Positions 23,718-38,320 of a DNA stretch of 64,000 nt are shown one piece after another. The stretch lies in assembly GCA_018466975.1 (NCBI GenBank), contig CM031561.1, positions 186,001 through 250,000 on the forward strand. Reading direction: 5' to 3'. The DNA is from Sparassis latifolia. Its lineage: Eukaryota > Basidiomycota > Agaricomycetes > Polyporales > Sparassidaceae. Position 1 is the stretch's first letter; each line of letters begins with the position of its first letter. The position numbers were made by a program, and so were the translations under genes. Under the pieces are notes generated by a model. It did no database searches and was not told where the DNA came from. It saw nothing but the letters and a program-made list of their open reading frames with translations.

Positions 23718-25290
23718 TATCGGTCGTAGCACCTGCCAATTGAATATCTCCTTAACGAATTGGTTTGCCTTGAAGTCTCTGCACTGTATCAGACCACAAC
23801 AGGTGCTATAGCTATGCGCACATTCCAGGAATGTAACTTATCAGTGTCAGGACTGACATTAGCTTGCCAATTGCTGGCGATCGAGTCTCGGTAGACCCGG
23901 CACTAAGCGACAGCAACTTGTGGCAGCGCGACTCCAAGACACAAGGCGAGTAGCTGTATCCAATCGTTAGAGACGTAGGAGCGGGAGAGAATGGTTGGCA
24001 AAAAAATCGACCGTACTGTACACGCCCAACCCTCGATGGGATGGGCCGACTCTGAGCAATTCAGGGAGATTTCGGCTTATGAAAGCTCTGGCGGCCGGGC
24101 TGTACAAGATCTGGCGACCAGCTGATTGGTCATCGCCTGGACAGGACATCCCGCAGTCAGCTCCGCAGGATATGTCCAGCCAGCTTCCGGCCTTGCCCCG
24201 AGATCGGGCTGGAATCTACTCACCATCGGGCCATATTCTTTGTGTTTGGGCATCAATCGTAGTAGCCAGAAGCTCAGATGCGCCTTACAGCTATCCTCTC
24301 GTATTTTTCAATCGTCTTCAAGCCAAAATTTAAGTGCTCTACCCAAGGAGAGAATGGACTTCAGTGTTCTCGAGCCAATGCCCAAGCCGAACGCGCCGTT
24401 GCGGAATCTCAAATGTGCCGTGATGGCCCATTTTCCTGATGGCTCGTGCGCGCTTGCCTTTTCAACCCCTTTCCTTCCACCACTGCCACGTTAACGTCAA
24501 GGCCTCCCCTCAAAAGCAGTTTCAAGGTGAGCTGGCCTAACACCACACTATGATCCATGGCCCGACGGTGAGTCCTTCACTCTAATACTTGATCGTTTCT
24601 CCACAGGACCCGAAGCAGGTGCAGGGTGCATGATGTTTTTTCTGATATCCTTCTCACATTGTGAGGTTTGTTACTTTCCTGGTGTTCCATTCATGTCCAG
24701 CACTCAGCCATTCACAATATATTTTGTAGGGCTGTTCCAATCATCACCAGTGAGTACACATCACATGCTTGCTCTGCTCTGCCAACTGATGCTCGTGTCA
24801 AGTGTTTTTGATGGAACTGCAGCACGGATGGTCTGGATTTGTGTCTGCTAATAGAGGATGACTATACAGACTTGTTTTGTAGAATTATTCTGTACCTACA
24901 TACAGAGTGTCATGCAATATATTTCTGAAGTTCTGAACACCTATATTTCGAACCAATGTGTTACCCCAATTCGCAGCGGTAGAATGAGCTGCAGCGCCAA
25001 TGATACATCTGAAACATGGGTTGCCGAGAAAGAAGACGAAATCTCGCGTAAATTTGAGCCCAGCAGGCCGTCTGGGGCTTGTGTGGGCAGTCCGCTTGGC
25101 CAGACCTTGCCCGCTCAGCTGCTGGCCAGATAGCTCTTGGCCAAGGGTCTGTCCATATATGATTTCACTCTCGGAATCACCTGGCTGGGTGACTCCCACG
25201 ACCTCGGCGGGGCACTCTGGTGATGTGACACAATTCAGCCAATTATCAGCCCTTCACAAAATGGGCGTGTAGGCGGCTGTATGGTACCAA
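23718..25290. other. Gene-poor region flanking an LTR remnant
   Basis: No supported gene. Scattered open frames such as 23995-24333 and 24630-24851 lack recognisable motifs. The last 100 bases, read on the minus strand from the LTR-like end, begin TTGGTACCATACAGCC, which could be the primer-binding site of a degraded retrotransposon. Sequence around 25,060-25,150 is rich in CTGGCC/GGCCAG words. Confidence 0.4.
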
Positions 25291-26723
25291 TGTTGATGAG
25301 TGCACACCCGACACAAACACCTAAACCCAACTAAAACAGAACGAGAAGCAGGGTCGCTCTGTGTGTGAGGGAAGGGCGTCGCAACTGTAAAATAAAGCAA
25401 GTGGGTCCCAGAACCTCGACCTAAGCCAAAGGGGGATGCAACCTGTAAAGAAACGAGGGCTCGCGACGTAAACGCGAAGTCAGGCGACAATCTATGACAA
25501 AGTCGCGAAAGTCGAAGGTAGGAAGCTAAAGTCGCGATGTGATCGCCAAACTCGTAGGCGAAGGTGAACTAAATCACAAAAGGGGAAGGGAACTATCTGT
25601 GGGGGTAGAACGCTATGGGGGAATGCAGTATTCGCCGTCTCGATGAAGTCGCAGTCAGTCTAACGCAAAAGTCGGATTAAGACTAACGCAGATCGCTATC
25701 GCTATTTCGCTATGTCGCTATTGCAATGTCGCACTTCGCTATCGCAGTCGCAGTACGCAGTCTCAAAGTATAGCAGTGTCGCTATGTCGCAGTGTCGCAG
25801 TGTCGCAGTGTCACTATGTCACAGTGTCGCAGTATCGCAGTGTCGCTATGTATGTCGCAGTGTCGCTATGTCACAGTGTTGCAGTGTCACAGTGTCGCTA
25901 TGTCGCAGTGGGGTATATCACAGTTCGAAGTTGCTATCGCAGTAAACGCAGTTTCTCGGTGATCTGAAGTGAAGGGGGAAGTCTCCTACTGGTCTTCGAT
26001 GATAATCGATGTAGATACAGCAGGTGTTTATAGAGGGAAAAATGGGGGAGGTGAAATGCGAAAGTCGCAAAATGTCGGAAGATGTATCCTGACATTGGAG
26101 AGAGTCGCAATGGTCTAGGACCAATGGAAAAATAGGTAAAGGGTGTGGAGAGGTGAATGTCATACGTTAGCGATGGAGAAGAACGGTAAAGTAGAGGAAA
26201 ATCGAAAGAAAACATATGTTACTTGTCCTGAACCACATGGAACACTCTAACGGCATCTCCGGTCCAGCACAAAGGTAGGAGTCTTGAAGGGGAAGGTTGA
26301 ACGATAAAGGGAATGAGATTTGCAAAGGAAGAGGTCGCGACCGTTGTGCGACACTGATAAGTCGGCGCAGCGAACCAGCGAGTCGGTGCGATGTCCAGAA
26401 AGGCGGCGCGATGTCGGGGAAGTACGGACTTAGACGGAAATCGACCAGGGCGCATCGAACTAGACCAAAGGACAACGGGTAAGTGGTATCCGACTGCGAG
26501 GAGATGCAAGAGTGGCGTATGAGTGATAAAAGAATGTCGAATCTCGGTGTGAAGTCGCGAGGAATCGAGCAAAGTTGAACGAAGTTGCGCGAAGTCAGAA
26601 AGTTCACAGAAGGTTGCAAAAGGGTCGGATGCATCTTGAAGGCTAAGGGATAGAGTAGTGAGGTATGAGCGATCACTGGAAAATGCGTTTTCAGAGGCCA
26701 GGAGGTCTGAGAGCATATCAACA
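25291..26723 (-). mobile_element. Probable LTR of a degraded Copia-type retrotransposon
   Basis: The segment begins TGTTGAT and ends ATCAACA, the 5'-TG...CA-3' inverted termini expected of an LTR. Read on the minus strand, the base after the terminal ATCAACA starts TTGGTACCATACAG. That resembles the tRNA-derived primer-binding site found right after many 5' LTRs and gives the orientation. No 5 bp target duplication is visible (ACCAA against TCACA), and no second copy lies in the window. No gag or pol remains. The 1,433 bp body is full of GTCGC/CGAAG words, and long minus-strand frames (26,167-26,734) overlap in two phases without motifs, so I treat them as non-coding. Confidence 0.45.
25690..25916 (+). 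repeat. Octamer tandem repeat (TCGCAGTG / TCGCTATG)
   Basis: About 225 bp are made of 8-9 bp units such as TCGCAGTG, TCGCTATG, TCACAGTG and ATCGCAGT, in changing order. Three exact TCGCAGTG copies sit side by side near 25,793. The array lies inside the LTR-like segment. It generates spurious frames of the SVAVSQCR type. Confidence 0.85.
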
Positions 26724-27949
26724 TCACAGGTCACAGGCCCTCCAAAAGTTGCTTGGCAGACTTAGATGTCATCACAACAGGTTGTTGTCATTGGAAAGTC
26801 AGTCCAAAAAATGCATTTCACGGGTCCTCTTGACTTTCCGTGGACTGTACAGCTGTAAGTACTTCAAATGAGACTTCTTCTGGCACCCAAATTCAAATAT
26901 CTTCATTCTCGTCAGTTCCTCCCTGCAGCCTACCATCACACTCAGTGACAGTGTCCGCAATGCTGAGTAGTGCTAATGAGCTGGCACTGAGTGATAGATC
27001 AGTGCCCAAGGTTTTATCGTCTGCCACAGTGGCATGAATCCATTCTGAACTGAAGTGTTCCATCAGTTGTGGCGACGCACTGTTGCACACCGGTGTCACA
27101 GGTCACACACTCATTGTTGCGAAGTCATATCCAAAGCTAGGTGTCACACGGCCGATGATGTTGGTACCATACAACCGCCTACAGTACTCATGGCCAAGAT
27201 TAAGCAAAGGCACCCTCGCACTGATTCTTCCATGTTGTGATGACTTTGAAAATGTCTTAAGCCGAGGTTAGACGTTCGATGCTGCCAAATTGACCTTGTC
27301 GGTCCAATGCTCTACTGTGCGCAACAGCGACACAAGTCCACTGAGCAACCAGAGAGCAGCAATAAAACATTTGACAATGTGTTGGAAGTTACACTGGCAG
27401 ATGCGTTCAAGCTCAGTCTTGAATCGAATGACATTAGTTTAATATCGCAGTGCACCATTTACCGCATGAATCAGAGCTTCTGCCTTCGGCGATCTCGGCT
27501 GACAGAGCACTTGAATGGACGAGGTTAGGACCCGGCATATCCTCCAATATGTCCAATCTGAATGTGGGTAAAAGTGGACCTCAAAATCGGCCGACCTCCG
27601 ATCCCAGTGCAGCTAAAAAGGGCCAAAATTTTGTACCTGTCCGATACTCATGCGGACAAAATTGGTTGTCATTCCTGATGTCTGATCCATAATGTGGATA
27701 AAAAGGGGGTTGGGACAGTGGTGGGATGGTGTCCACTGGCACTCGGAGGCGCCGGAGCGCCCACTTGATGTCCGATCAGCCATGCGGACAAAAACCCCTT
27801 CATTTCGGCCCACCCAATCCTATGCAATTCGGGTCAAAAAGTGTGCAGGTAAAAGGGCCAAAATTTGGAGATTTTGGATCTAACATCTTGCAGGATATGC
27901 CATACAAGGTTGGCTGGTATGAGGCAAAGCCCAATCAGTAAGTCTCATT
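26724..27949. other. Degenerate region with broken coding traces and hairpin repeats
   Basis: On the minus strand a readable stretch runs from about 27,099 to 26,830 (SSEWIHATVADDKTLGTDLS, then IWVPEEVSFEVLTAVQSTES). It has an in-frame stop between the two parts and looks like a decayed gene or transposon fragment of unknown family. The downstream half (27,590-27,850) is occupied by repeated hairpin units. No intact gene is supported. Confidence 0.4.
27638..27794 (+). repeat. Iterated hairpin-plus-A-tract units
   Basis: Three diverged copies of one unit are present: TGTCCGATACTCATGCGGAC+AAAA (27638), TGTCTGATCCATAATGTGGA+TAAAAA (27679) and TGTCCGATCAGCCATGCGGAC+AAAAA (27769). In two of them GTCCG and CGGAC can pair, forming a small stem before an A-tract. 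Weaker relatives occur near 27,594 and 27,815. Confidence 0.5.
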
Positions 27950-28716
27950 GCAAGTACCTGGTCCAGAAGGGGAACAAACATGATGGTTCCAGAGGTGTAT
28001 TCGAGTGTGGGCTCCATTTCCACATCATTCTCCATGGGCTTCAAGATGTTGAACACAGCCAGCAACATAGTGCATGCGATGAAGATAGACACCTCAGCAA
28101 GATGATGACCTATCATGAGAGCTGAGTAAGAATGAAGTGCGTCAATAACATCCATGCATACCTAGACAAATTCTGAGGATCCCCCTTGTCAGTCATAAGT
28201 GAGTCGTACATTGTACATCGCCTTACCGTCATGGTCTCCCATATCCGAATATGAAATCACGAGGGTCATATTCAGGTGCTTTGTCCACAGAAGGCATGAA
28301 TCTATCAGGTTTGAACTCAAACAGGTCAGTATGATCGTGAAGAAATTTCTTAAAGAGAAAGTACTCAACACTACGGCTTTGAATGTGGAAAGTCACTTAC
28401 CAACCAAAGGTTCAGAATAACAAGGGAGTCCTTTGGAATGAAGTAGCCAGCATGAACACCATCCTCATTTGAGCAATGTGCCAATGGTGAAGAGTGAGTG
28501 CATCTCAGCAGCATTGAATTGACAATACTGAAAGACATACCTAGTGATACAGCGGGGTTCCAGTGCAAGAGCTCCGTGTATAATGGGTTCACGTAGGGCA
28601 ATTGCTCCGATCTGTAAGACAAGGAAGTCACTCATTTCTAATGACTCTGTCGAGCTCGCAATGAGCCTTCTATAGCACATCATAGTCAGGAAGAATGTGT
28701 GGGTTAAGGATACAGT
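27950..28716 (-). pseudogene. Cytochrome P450 pseudogene, 3' part (split by retrotransposon)
   Basis: The C-terminal half of a basidiomycete P450 monooxygenase, probably class II, is readable on the minus strand. It starts right after the splice acceptor at 28,717 with TVSLTHTFFLTMMCY. A frameshifting deletion near 28,670 follows, then KAHCELDRVI in another frame, SEQLPYVNPLYTELLHWNP, HAGYFIPKDSLVILNLW, FEFKPDRFMPSVDKAPEYDP and RDFIFGYGRP. An in-frame TGA at 28,229-28,231 interrupts the haem-binding loop. It apparently arose from a 6-base insertion just before the old splice donor. The loop resumes on the next exon as ICLGHHLAEVSIFIA. The end of the frame beyond EYTSGTI is unclear. The N-terminal half lies 8 kb away at 36,754-37,893. 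Confidence 0.85.
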
Positions 28717-28725
28717 CTAGGACAA

Positions 28726-29366
28726 TGTTACGCGGCAGCGAAACACGAGCGTCTAGTCGAGTCGTCGCGAGACAAGGTCTTAGTCTAAGACACAAGTCCA
28801 TTCAAGTGACACTTCTGGCGATGTCCTCGCACTGAAGGTCGATCAGAGTTCGTTCTTGTGACTCGTAGTAGCTGTCTGCTACTGACGGTCGATCTCAGTC
28901 AAAGGCAAGTGAAAAGCTGGTTTAATGGTAACCAGGTCGAGATGGGGATCCAGCTCGACAAGGTCGTCTACTTATACAAAAGGTATCCGCAGTACTACGC
29001 AGTAATGCGAGATCGTTCATTGGCTAGATAAGGTGAAACGATATCTGGGCAAGGTAACAGCGAGGAAGTAATATGTATGAGAAAGCTGAGTAAGGTCGTG
29101 AGAGATAATCAGTACTAATGGGGATAACGAGTCGTGTATCAGAACGAGGTAAAGATGAGGCGTACATGCACGTCTTGCATGCGCGATAAGAAAAAGGTCC
29201 GGAGTTGGATCCGGTGTAACCCTAGACTAGGGGTTCTGGACATCTGGGTAAAGAATCGGAGGTTGCGCTCCAATGAGTCATGTGTTGGATCACGTGGTCT
29301 GGTAACGTAAAGGGAACAAGGAAAAGAAAAAGAAAAGACGTGCCACAAGTGGGGGGCGTTGTAACA
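28726..29366 (-). repeat. 3' LTR of the chromovirus
   Basis: This 641 bp LTR differs from the other LTR at six positions, all transitions. It ends GGGCGTTGTAACA on the plus strand. The internal side begins TCAGCTCCCG, whose minus-strand reading AACGGGAGCTGA is a weak polypurine-tract candidate. Confidence 0.95.
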
Positions 29367-29382
29367 TCAGCTCCCGTTTAAC

Positions 29383-29403
29383 ATTTCTTGTCCCACAAGA
29401 AAT
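29383..29403. other. Perfect 9 bp hairpin next to the 3' LTR
   Basis: ATTTCTTGT, CCC, ACAAGAAAT: nine paired bases with a 3-base loop. It lies between the stop of the zinc-knuckle frame (29414) and the 3' LTR (29366). In the element's RNA it would fold just upstream of the polypurine tract. Confidence 0.7.
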
Positions 29404-29413
29404 ATTGTGATCT

Positions 29414-30155
29414 TCATCGTCGTCGGGGGCAGTCGCGGACATAATGATCTCCTCCACATCTGTAGCATGTCCGCTGGCTGGTTCGTGATCCTTGTTCGGG
29501 GATACGTCCATTCCTGTAGGGATGACTGCGACGCGAAGAAGTGGATGCAGTCGAGAAAGATGGTTGGGATAACGGAGATCGTCCACTGGGTACGTGCGAA
29601 CGAGGAGGGCGAGGTCGAACGGGAATTGGTTCTGGCGGCGGCGAGGGTGGATGCGGGTATTCCATTAGTGGTGTATCCGAGGATGTGTCCGATGTCTTCG
29701 TCCCCATGCTCCCTCCAAATCTCCTGTGCTGTACGAGTGACCGTACTGCGCATCAACGACCAGACTTGGTCGACTCTGGTCCGGGCTCTACTCGTCCTTT
29801 CTTCTGCTGCGATGAGCTCTTGTCTGGCTGTCTGCATCCACTCGACCATTTCTAATGCTCGTTGCATGGAAACCACCGCTTGTCGATCTTGCGGGCGATT
29901 TCGTAAGGCGACGAGGATATCTGTGAAGTCGACAGGAACACGGATAGCCGAGACCAGACGTGTGGCAAATTCTTGTTCGTCCGATGCGTGACTGAGTTCG
30001 ATAGAAGGTGAGGGCGATGAGGTGCGAATAAAGGGTGTCTGTGCTCGAGAGGGTACTCCATTGACAAGCGTGGGCGATGTGGGTATGCTCATAATTGTGG
30101 AGGCGACTTCAGCGAGTATGTTGTGAACAAGGTCGTCTATAGCAGAAGTGGGCAT
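29414..30155 (-). pseudogene. Chromovirus ORF3: helical protein with CCHC zinc knuckle, one frame change
   Basis: The frame starts with ATG at 30155 (MPTSAIDDLVHNILAEVAST), 27 bases after the stop of the second small membrane ORF. The first 130 residues end in a long charged helix (ALEMVEWMQTARQELIAAEE, then RTRVDQVWSLMRSTVTRTAQ). After EHGDEDIG the sensible reading moves by one base into a Pro/Ser/Arg-rich tail. That tail ends in the intact knuckle CYRCGGDHYVRDCPRRR (C-x2-C-x4-H-x4-C) and a stop at 29414. The unshifted frame stays open to 29367, but its tail loses this composition. I infer either a frameshift mutation or programmed shifting. The protein resembles a second nucleocapsid in layout, with no named family that I recognise. 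Confidence 0.6.
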
Positions 30156-30181
30156 TGATGATATGTCGTTTTCTCCCCCTT

Positions 30182-30331
30182 TTATACCTTTCGGTCGTTA
30201 AGGGGATCGCGGTTATCTGTGATGTGAAATAGAATGTCGTGGATCCGGGTAATAATCAAATAGATGAAAATCCATTGGACGATAAAGAGTATTCCCACAG
30301 AGATAAGAGCTGCCTGATCAGTTCCAGGCAT
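30182..30331 (-). CDS. Chromovirus small membrane ORF 2 (49 aa)
   Basis: This is a 49-codon frame. MPGTDQ is followed by a 21-residue hydrophobic span (AALISVGILFIVQWIFIYLII) and a polar tail ending RDPLNDRKV. Its ATG lies inside the last codons of the preceding small ORF (ATGCCTGGAACTGA), a 14-base overlap. The same frame is open 21 codons further upstream but without a better start. Short length limits confidence. The matching layout of the two neighbouring ORFs argues against chance. Confidence 0.45.
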   Translation of the reverse strand: MPGTDQAALISVGILFIVQWIFIYLIITRIHDILFHITDNRDPLNDRKV

Positions 30332-30494
30332 CGTTCTGATCACCCCAGCCGTTAGCGTGCGGGCTGTCTCGCGTGAAGAGTGTGTGTTCGACAAGTCGTC
30401 TGATAAGGATTCGGTGGATGATCCAAAGAAAGGTGAGGGTTGTGCAGTGGAGGACGATTAGGAAGATGATGAGGAAAACCGTTGTGGTAGTCAT
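30318..30494 (-). CDS. Chromovirus small membrane ORF 1 (58 aa)
   Basis: This 58-codon frame starts 17 bases after the pol stop at 30512. MTTTT is followed by a hydrophobic span, VFLIIFLIVLHCTTLTFLWI, then a basic patch (HRILIRR) and an acidic, Asn-rich end. One membrane segment is evident, with the basic patch on its C-terminal side. It has no similarity I recognise. Its stop overlaps the start of the next small membrane ORF, so the two could be made by termination-reinitiation from one RNA. Confidence 0.45.
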   Translation of the reverse strand: MTTTTVFLIIFLIVLHCTTLTFLWIIHRILIRRLVEHTLFTRDSPHANGWGDQNDAWN

Positions 30495-30511
30495 TCCGGG
30501 TTTCTTCTCCT

Positions 30512-35710
<5,199 letters not shown>

Positions 35711-36064
35711 TCTTCTGTGTGGCCTATGTCTACACGTAGACTGCACACCGTCCTTAACTAAGTGGGTTCGTTCGTCGTCGGCTAACAAGCCCGTAGAGTG
35801 TCTTCTGTCTTCAAACTGATACACCTATTTGCTGATTGCTCGAGTGATTACCTCAGCCTCCTCGGCCTATTGGTCTCTCGGACAGACCCCTCTCCGAAGA
35901 TGAGTGATCAGTCTATCCCTTCAGCTACCTCGATTACAGAGTAATCTCAAACGGTGCTTTAGCAATCGAATCGGGTGTATTGTTCAGTCTTCAAGGTTCG
36001 GTCCGGTCGGTAGTTCGTTGTTAGACTCTAGGAAGTCACAGAGAGTAATAAGATCTCGACCTAA

Positions 36065-36705
36065 TGTTACGCGGCAGCGAAACACGAGCGTCTAGTCGAG
36101 TCGTCGCGAGACAAGGTCTTAGTCTAAGACACAAGTCCGTTCAAGTGACACTTCTGGCGATGTCCTCGCACTGAAGGTCGATCAGAGTTCGTTCTTATGA
36201 CTCGTAGTAGCTGTCTGCTACTGACGGTCGATCTCAGTCAAAGGCAAGTGAAAAGCTGGTTTAATGGTAACCAGGTCGAGATGGGGATCCAGCTCGACAA
36301 GGTCATCTACTTATACAAAAGGTATCCGCAGTACTACGCAGTAATGCGAGATCGTTCATTGGCTAGATAAGGTGAAACGATATCTGGGCAAGGTAACAGC
36401 GAGGAAGTAATATGTATGAGAAAGCTGAGTAAGGTCGTGAGAGATAATCAGTACTAATGGGGATAACGAGTCGTGTATCAGAACGAGGTAAAGATGAGGC
36501 GTACATGCACGTCTTGCATGCGCGATAAGAAAAAGGTCCGGAGTTGGATCCGGTGTAACCCTAGACTAGGGGTTCTGGACATCTGGGTAAAGAATCGGAG
36601 GTTGCGCTCCAATGAGTCACGTGTTGGATCACGTGGTCTGGTAACGTAAAGGGAACAAGGAAAAGAAAAAGAAAAGACGCGCCACAAGTGGGGAGCGTTG
36701 TAACA
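36065..36705 (-). repeat. 5' LTR of the chromovirus
   Basis: This 641 bp LTR starts TGTTACGCGGCAGCG on the plus strand and ends GGAGCGTTGTAACA, followed by the target duplication GACAA. The internal side on the minus strand begins TTAGGTCGAGATC. I could not match this to a tRNA primer-binding site, and self-priming, as known for Tf1-type elements, is possible. Confidence 0.95.
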
Positions 36706-36753
36706 GACAAAGCATAAGTTAAGTATAGAGATTCACACCAAGAAAGCACACAC

Positions 36754-37893
36754 GGTATCCATACCACCTGGAACTGAAGCATGAGGTGGGATGTTGACCA
36801 TGATGATGATGAGAGTATCAATACAAACGTACCGCTGTAGAACGAAGAAGCTGCCTGCTTGAGTATCTCTTCTTTCGCGGGGCTAAGATCCTCAGTGAAA
36901 TTAGCGGAGAGACCGCGCAAAGCGGTTCCGGTGGCCTGAGGAATGCTCTCAGCTTGAAGATAGGAAGAAATTAAAAAATGTGCCCCACCAGCTGATTCTT
37001 CACAAAGTTGAATGGAATATCATTCATGTCGCGAAAATGCTGAGTCCACAGTTTAACATCCTTTCTCCACCCAGCTCTCAGAATCCATGCCGGAACATGT
37101 CGTACTGGTCCTGGCACTTAGGTTGATATTGAAACAAACAACTCAAAAGCTCACAGAGATGAAAGACATCGGAGAAAAACACTCCAGGAGCTGTGAGTGA
37201 CAAGAACTGGGTCAGTGCCCTCCTTGACCTAATACCCATGCGACAACACCAAAAGAGTTGCTAAAATGCTCCTATGTCAGTAATCCTCGGTGAGTTCTGA
37301 GTTAGTTTGTTGTCATTGAAAGAGCTTACTGCTAAACATGTTCTGACACATCACCAGGCTCGCAGAGAACGCGCAGCAGGAAAAGATATGCCTTGGCTTC
37401 CAAAAGAGAGGCCAATTCCCCCACTTTACTGCAGTTGCCAACAACTGCGAGAATAGCCGGTGATGTTCGCGAAAGACTGCCCCATTGTGAAGAAGCGCAA
37501 AAGACTAATCCCAACCAACCATCTCTCCGCCAACTACCAGGACGGGTCTGTTACAATAGATTGAACTCTTCTTTCCAAAATTTCTATGGCAAGTTGGTGT
37601 GAATTATGAATTATGACCCATTGACCAAGAAGATTGACTGAAATGATATCACCTATAGGAATATTGAGATACTATGTCAATCGCAGATGTAGACACTAAC
37701 CCCACTTCTTCCCCCAATCCGTGAATGTCGTCCATTCATGTGAGTGTGGCATGTCAAAGATATTACCAATGACTGGCCATCCTTTGGGACCAGGCGGAAG
37801 CGGGCCTTTTTGAAGTTGCACAAAAATGCCGTTCAACAGATATACTGCCAACGCTAAGGCTACAGCATCTAATATTGTCAGTAAGCTGGTCAT
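36754..37893 (-). pseudogene. Cytochrome P450 pseudogene, 5' part
   Basis: The start at 37893 (MTSLLTILDAVALALAVYLL) is a membrane anchor, followed by the proline hinge LPPGPKGWPVIGNIFDMPHS. The next exon reads GDIISVNLLGQWVIIHNS. Frame changes and a stop then interrupt RPVLVVGGEMVGWD and the helix-C region (FREHHRLFSQLL), and LASLLEAKAYLF is in a further frame. Later exons give FRDMNDIPFNFVKNQLVGHI and LSANFTEDLSPAKEEILKQA. The I-helix core PGGMDT ends at 36,754, where a splice donor starts the intron that received the retrotransposon. At least three lesions in this half, besides those in the 3' half, make it a clear pseudogene. Confidence 0.85.
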
Positions 37894-38320
37894 TCTCGGT
37901 GCGATTCGCACTGAAGGATGTAGACGGTAGACAGAGTGGACAACCACAGAAGGTAAATGGCCGGGTTTTATCCCACCGAGTGAGGAAAGAAGTTGACCAG
38001 CACTACTCGGAGAAATCCTGGCGTGAATCCTGGCGTGCACGTCTGACGGAACTTCCTATGTAAGAGGATGCTCAAGTGCCCACCGGCACTCAAGCTGCCC
38101 CGGATCGCGCTCAACCAATTGAATAAGGGTGCGTTTTCACGTACTTAAGTTAGAGACCTGTGAATAGTGACATGTTGACAGACAACGTGTTTCCTTTCCA
38201 GGAACCCGTTTGCACGTCCACGTGATCGTGTCACGTATCTTATCTCCCGGCAGCCGACCTGCAGCTCTTCGACTTCCGAGTCTTCCAGGCACTGCGCGGT
38301 CTTTTTGCATCGTATCCATT

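Noticed and set aside
25712..25967. Frames reading SVAVSQCR repeats
   Set aside because: They are a by-product of the 8 bp tandem array and occur in two phases equally well.
26167..26734. Two overlapping minus-strand frames of 171 and 186 codons
   Set aside because: They overlap in different phases in compositionally biased LTR-like DNA and show no motif. Two long frames over the same bases argue for chance.
29407..29991. 194-codon plus-strand frame inside the chromovirus
   Set aside because: It is antisense to ORF3, begins with ATG only by chance, and has no recognisable domain.
30182..30494. Envelope-like gene in the chromovirus
   Set aside because: The two membrane ORFs are only 49-58 residues, with no signal peptide, ectodomain or fusion features, so an env call is not supported.
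35904..36095. 63-codon plus-strand frame next to the 5' LTR
   Set aside because: It lies in the untranslated leader of the retrotransposon on the opposite strand and has no motif.
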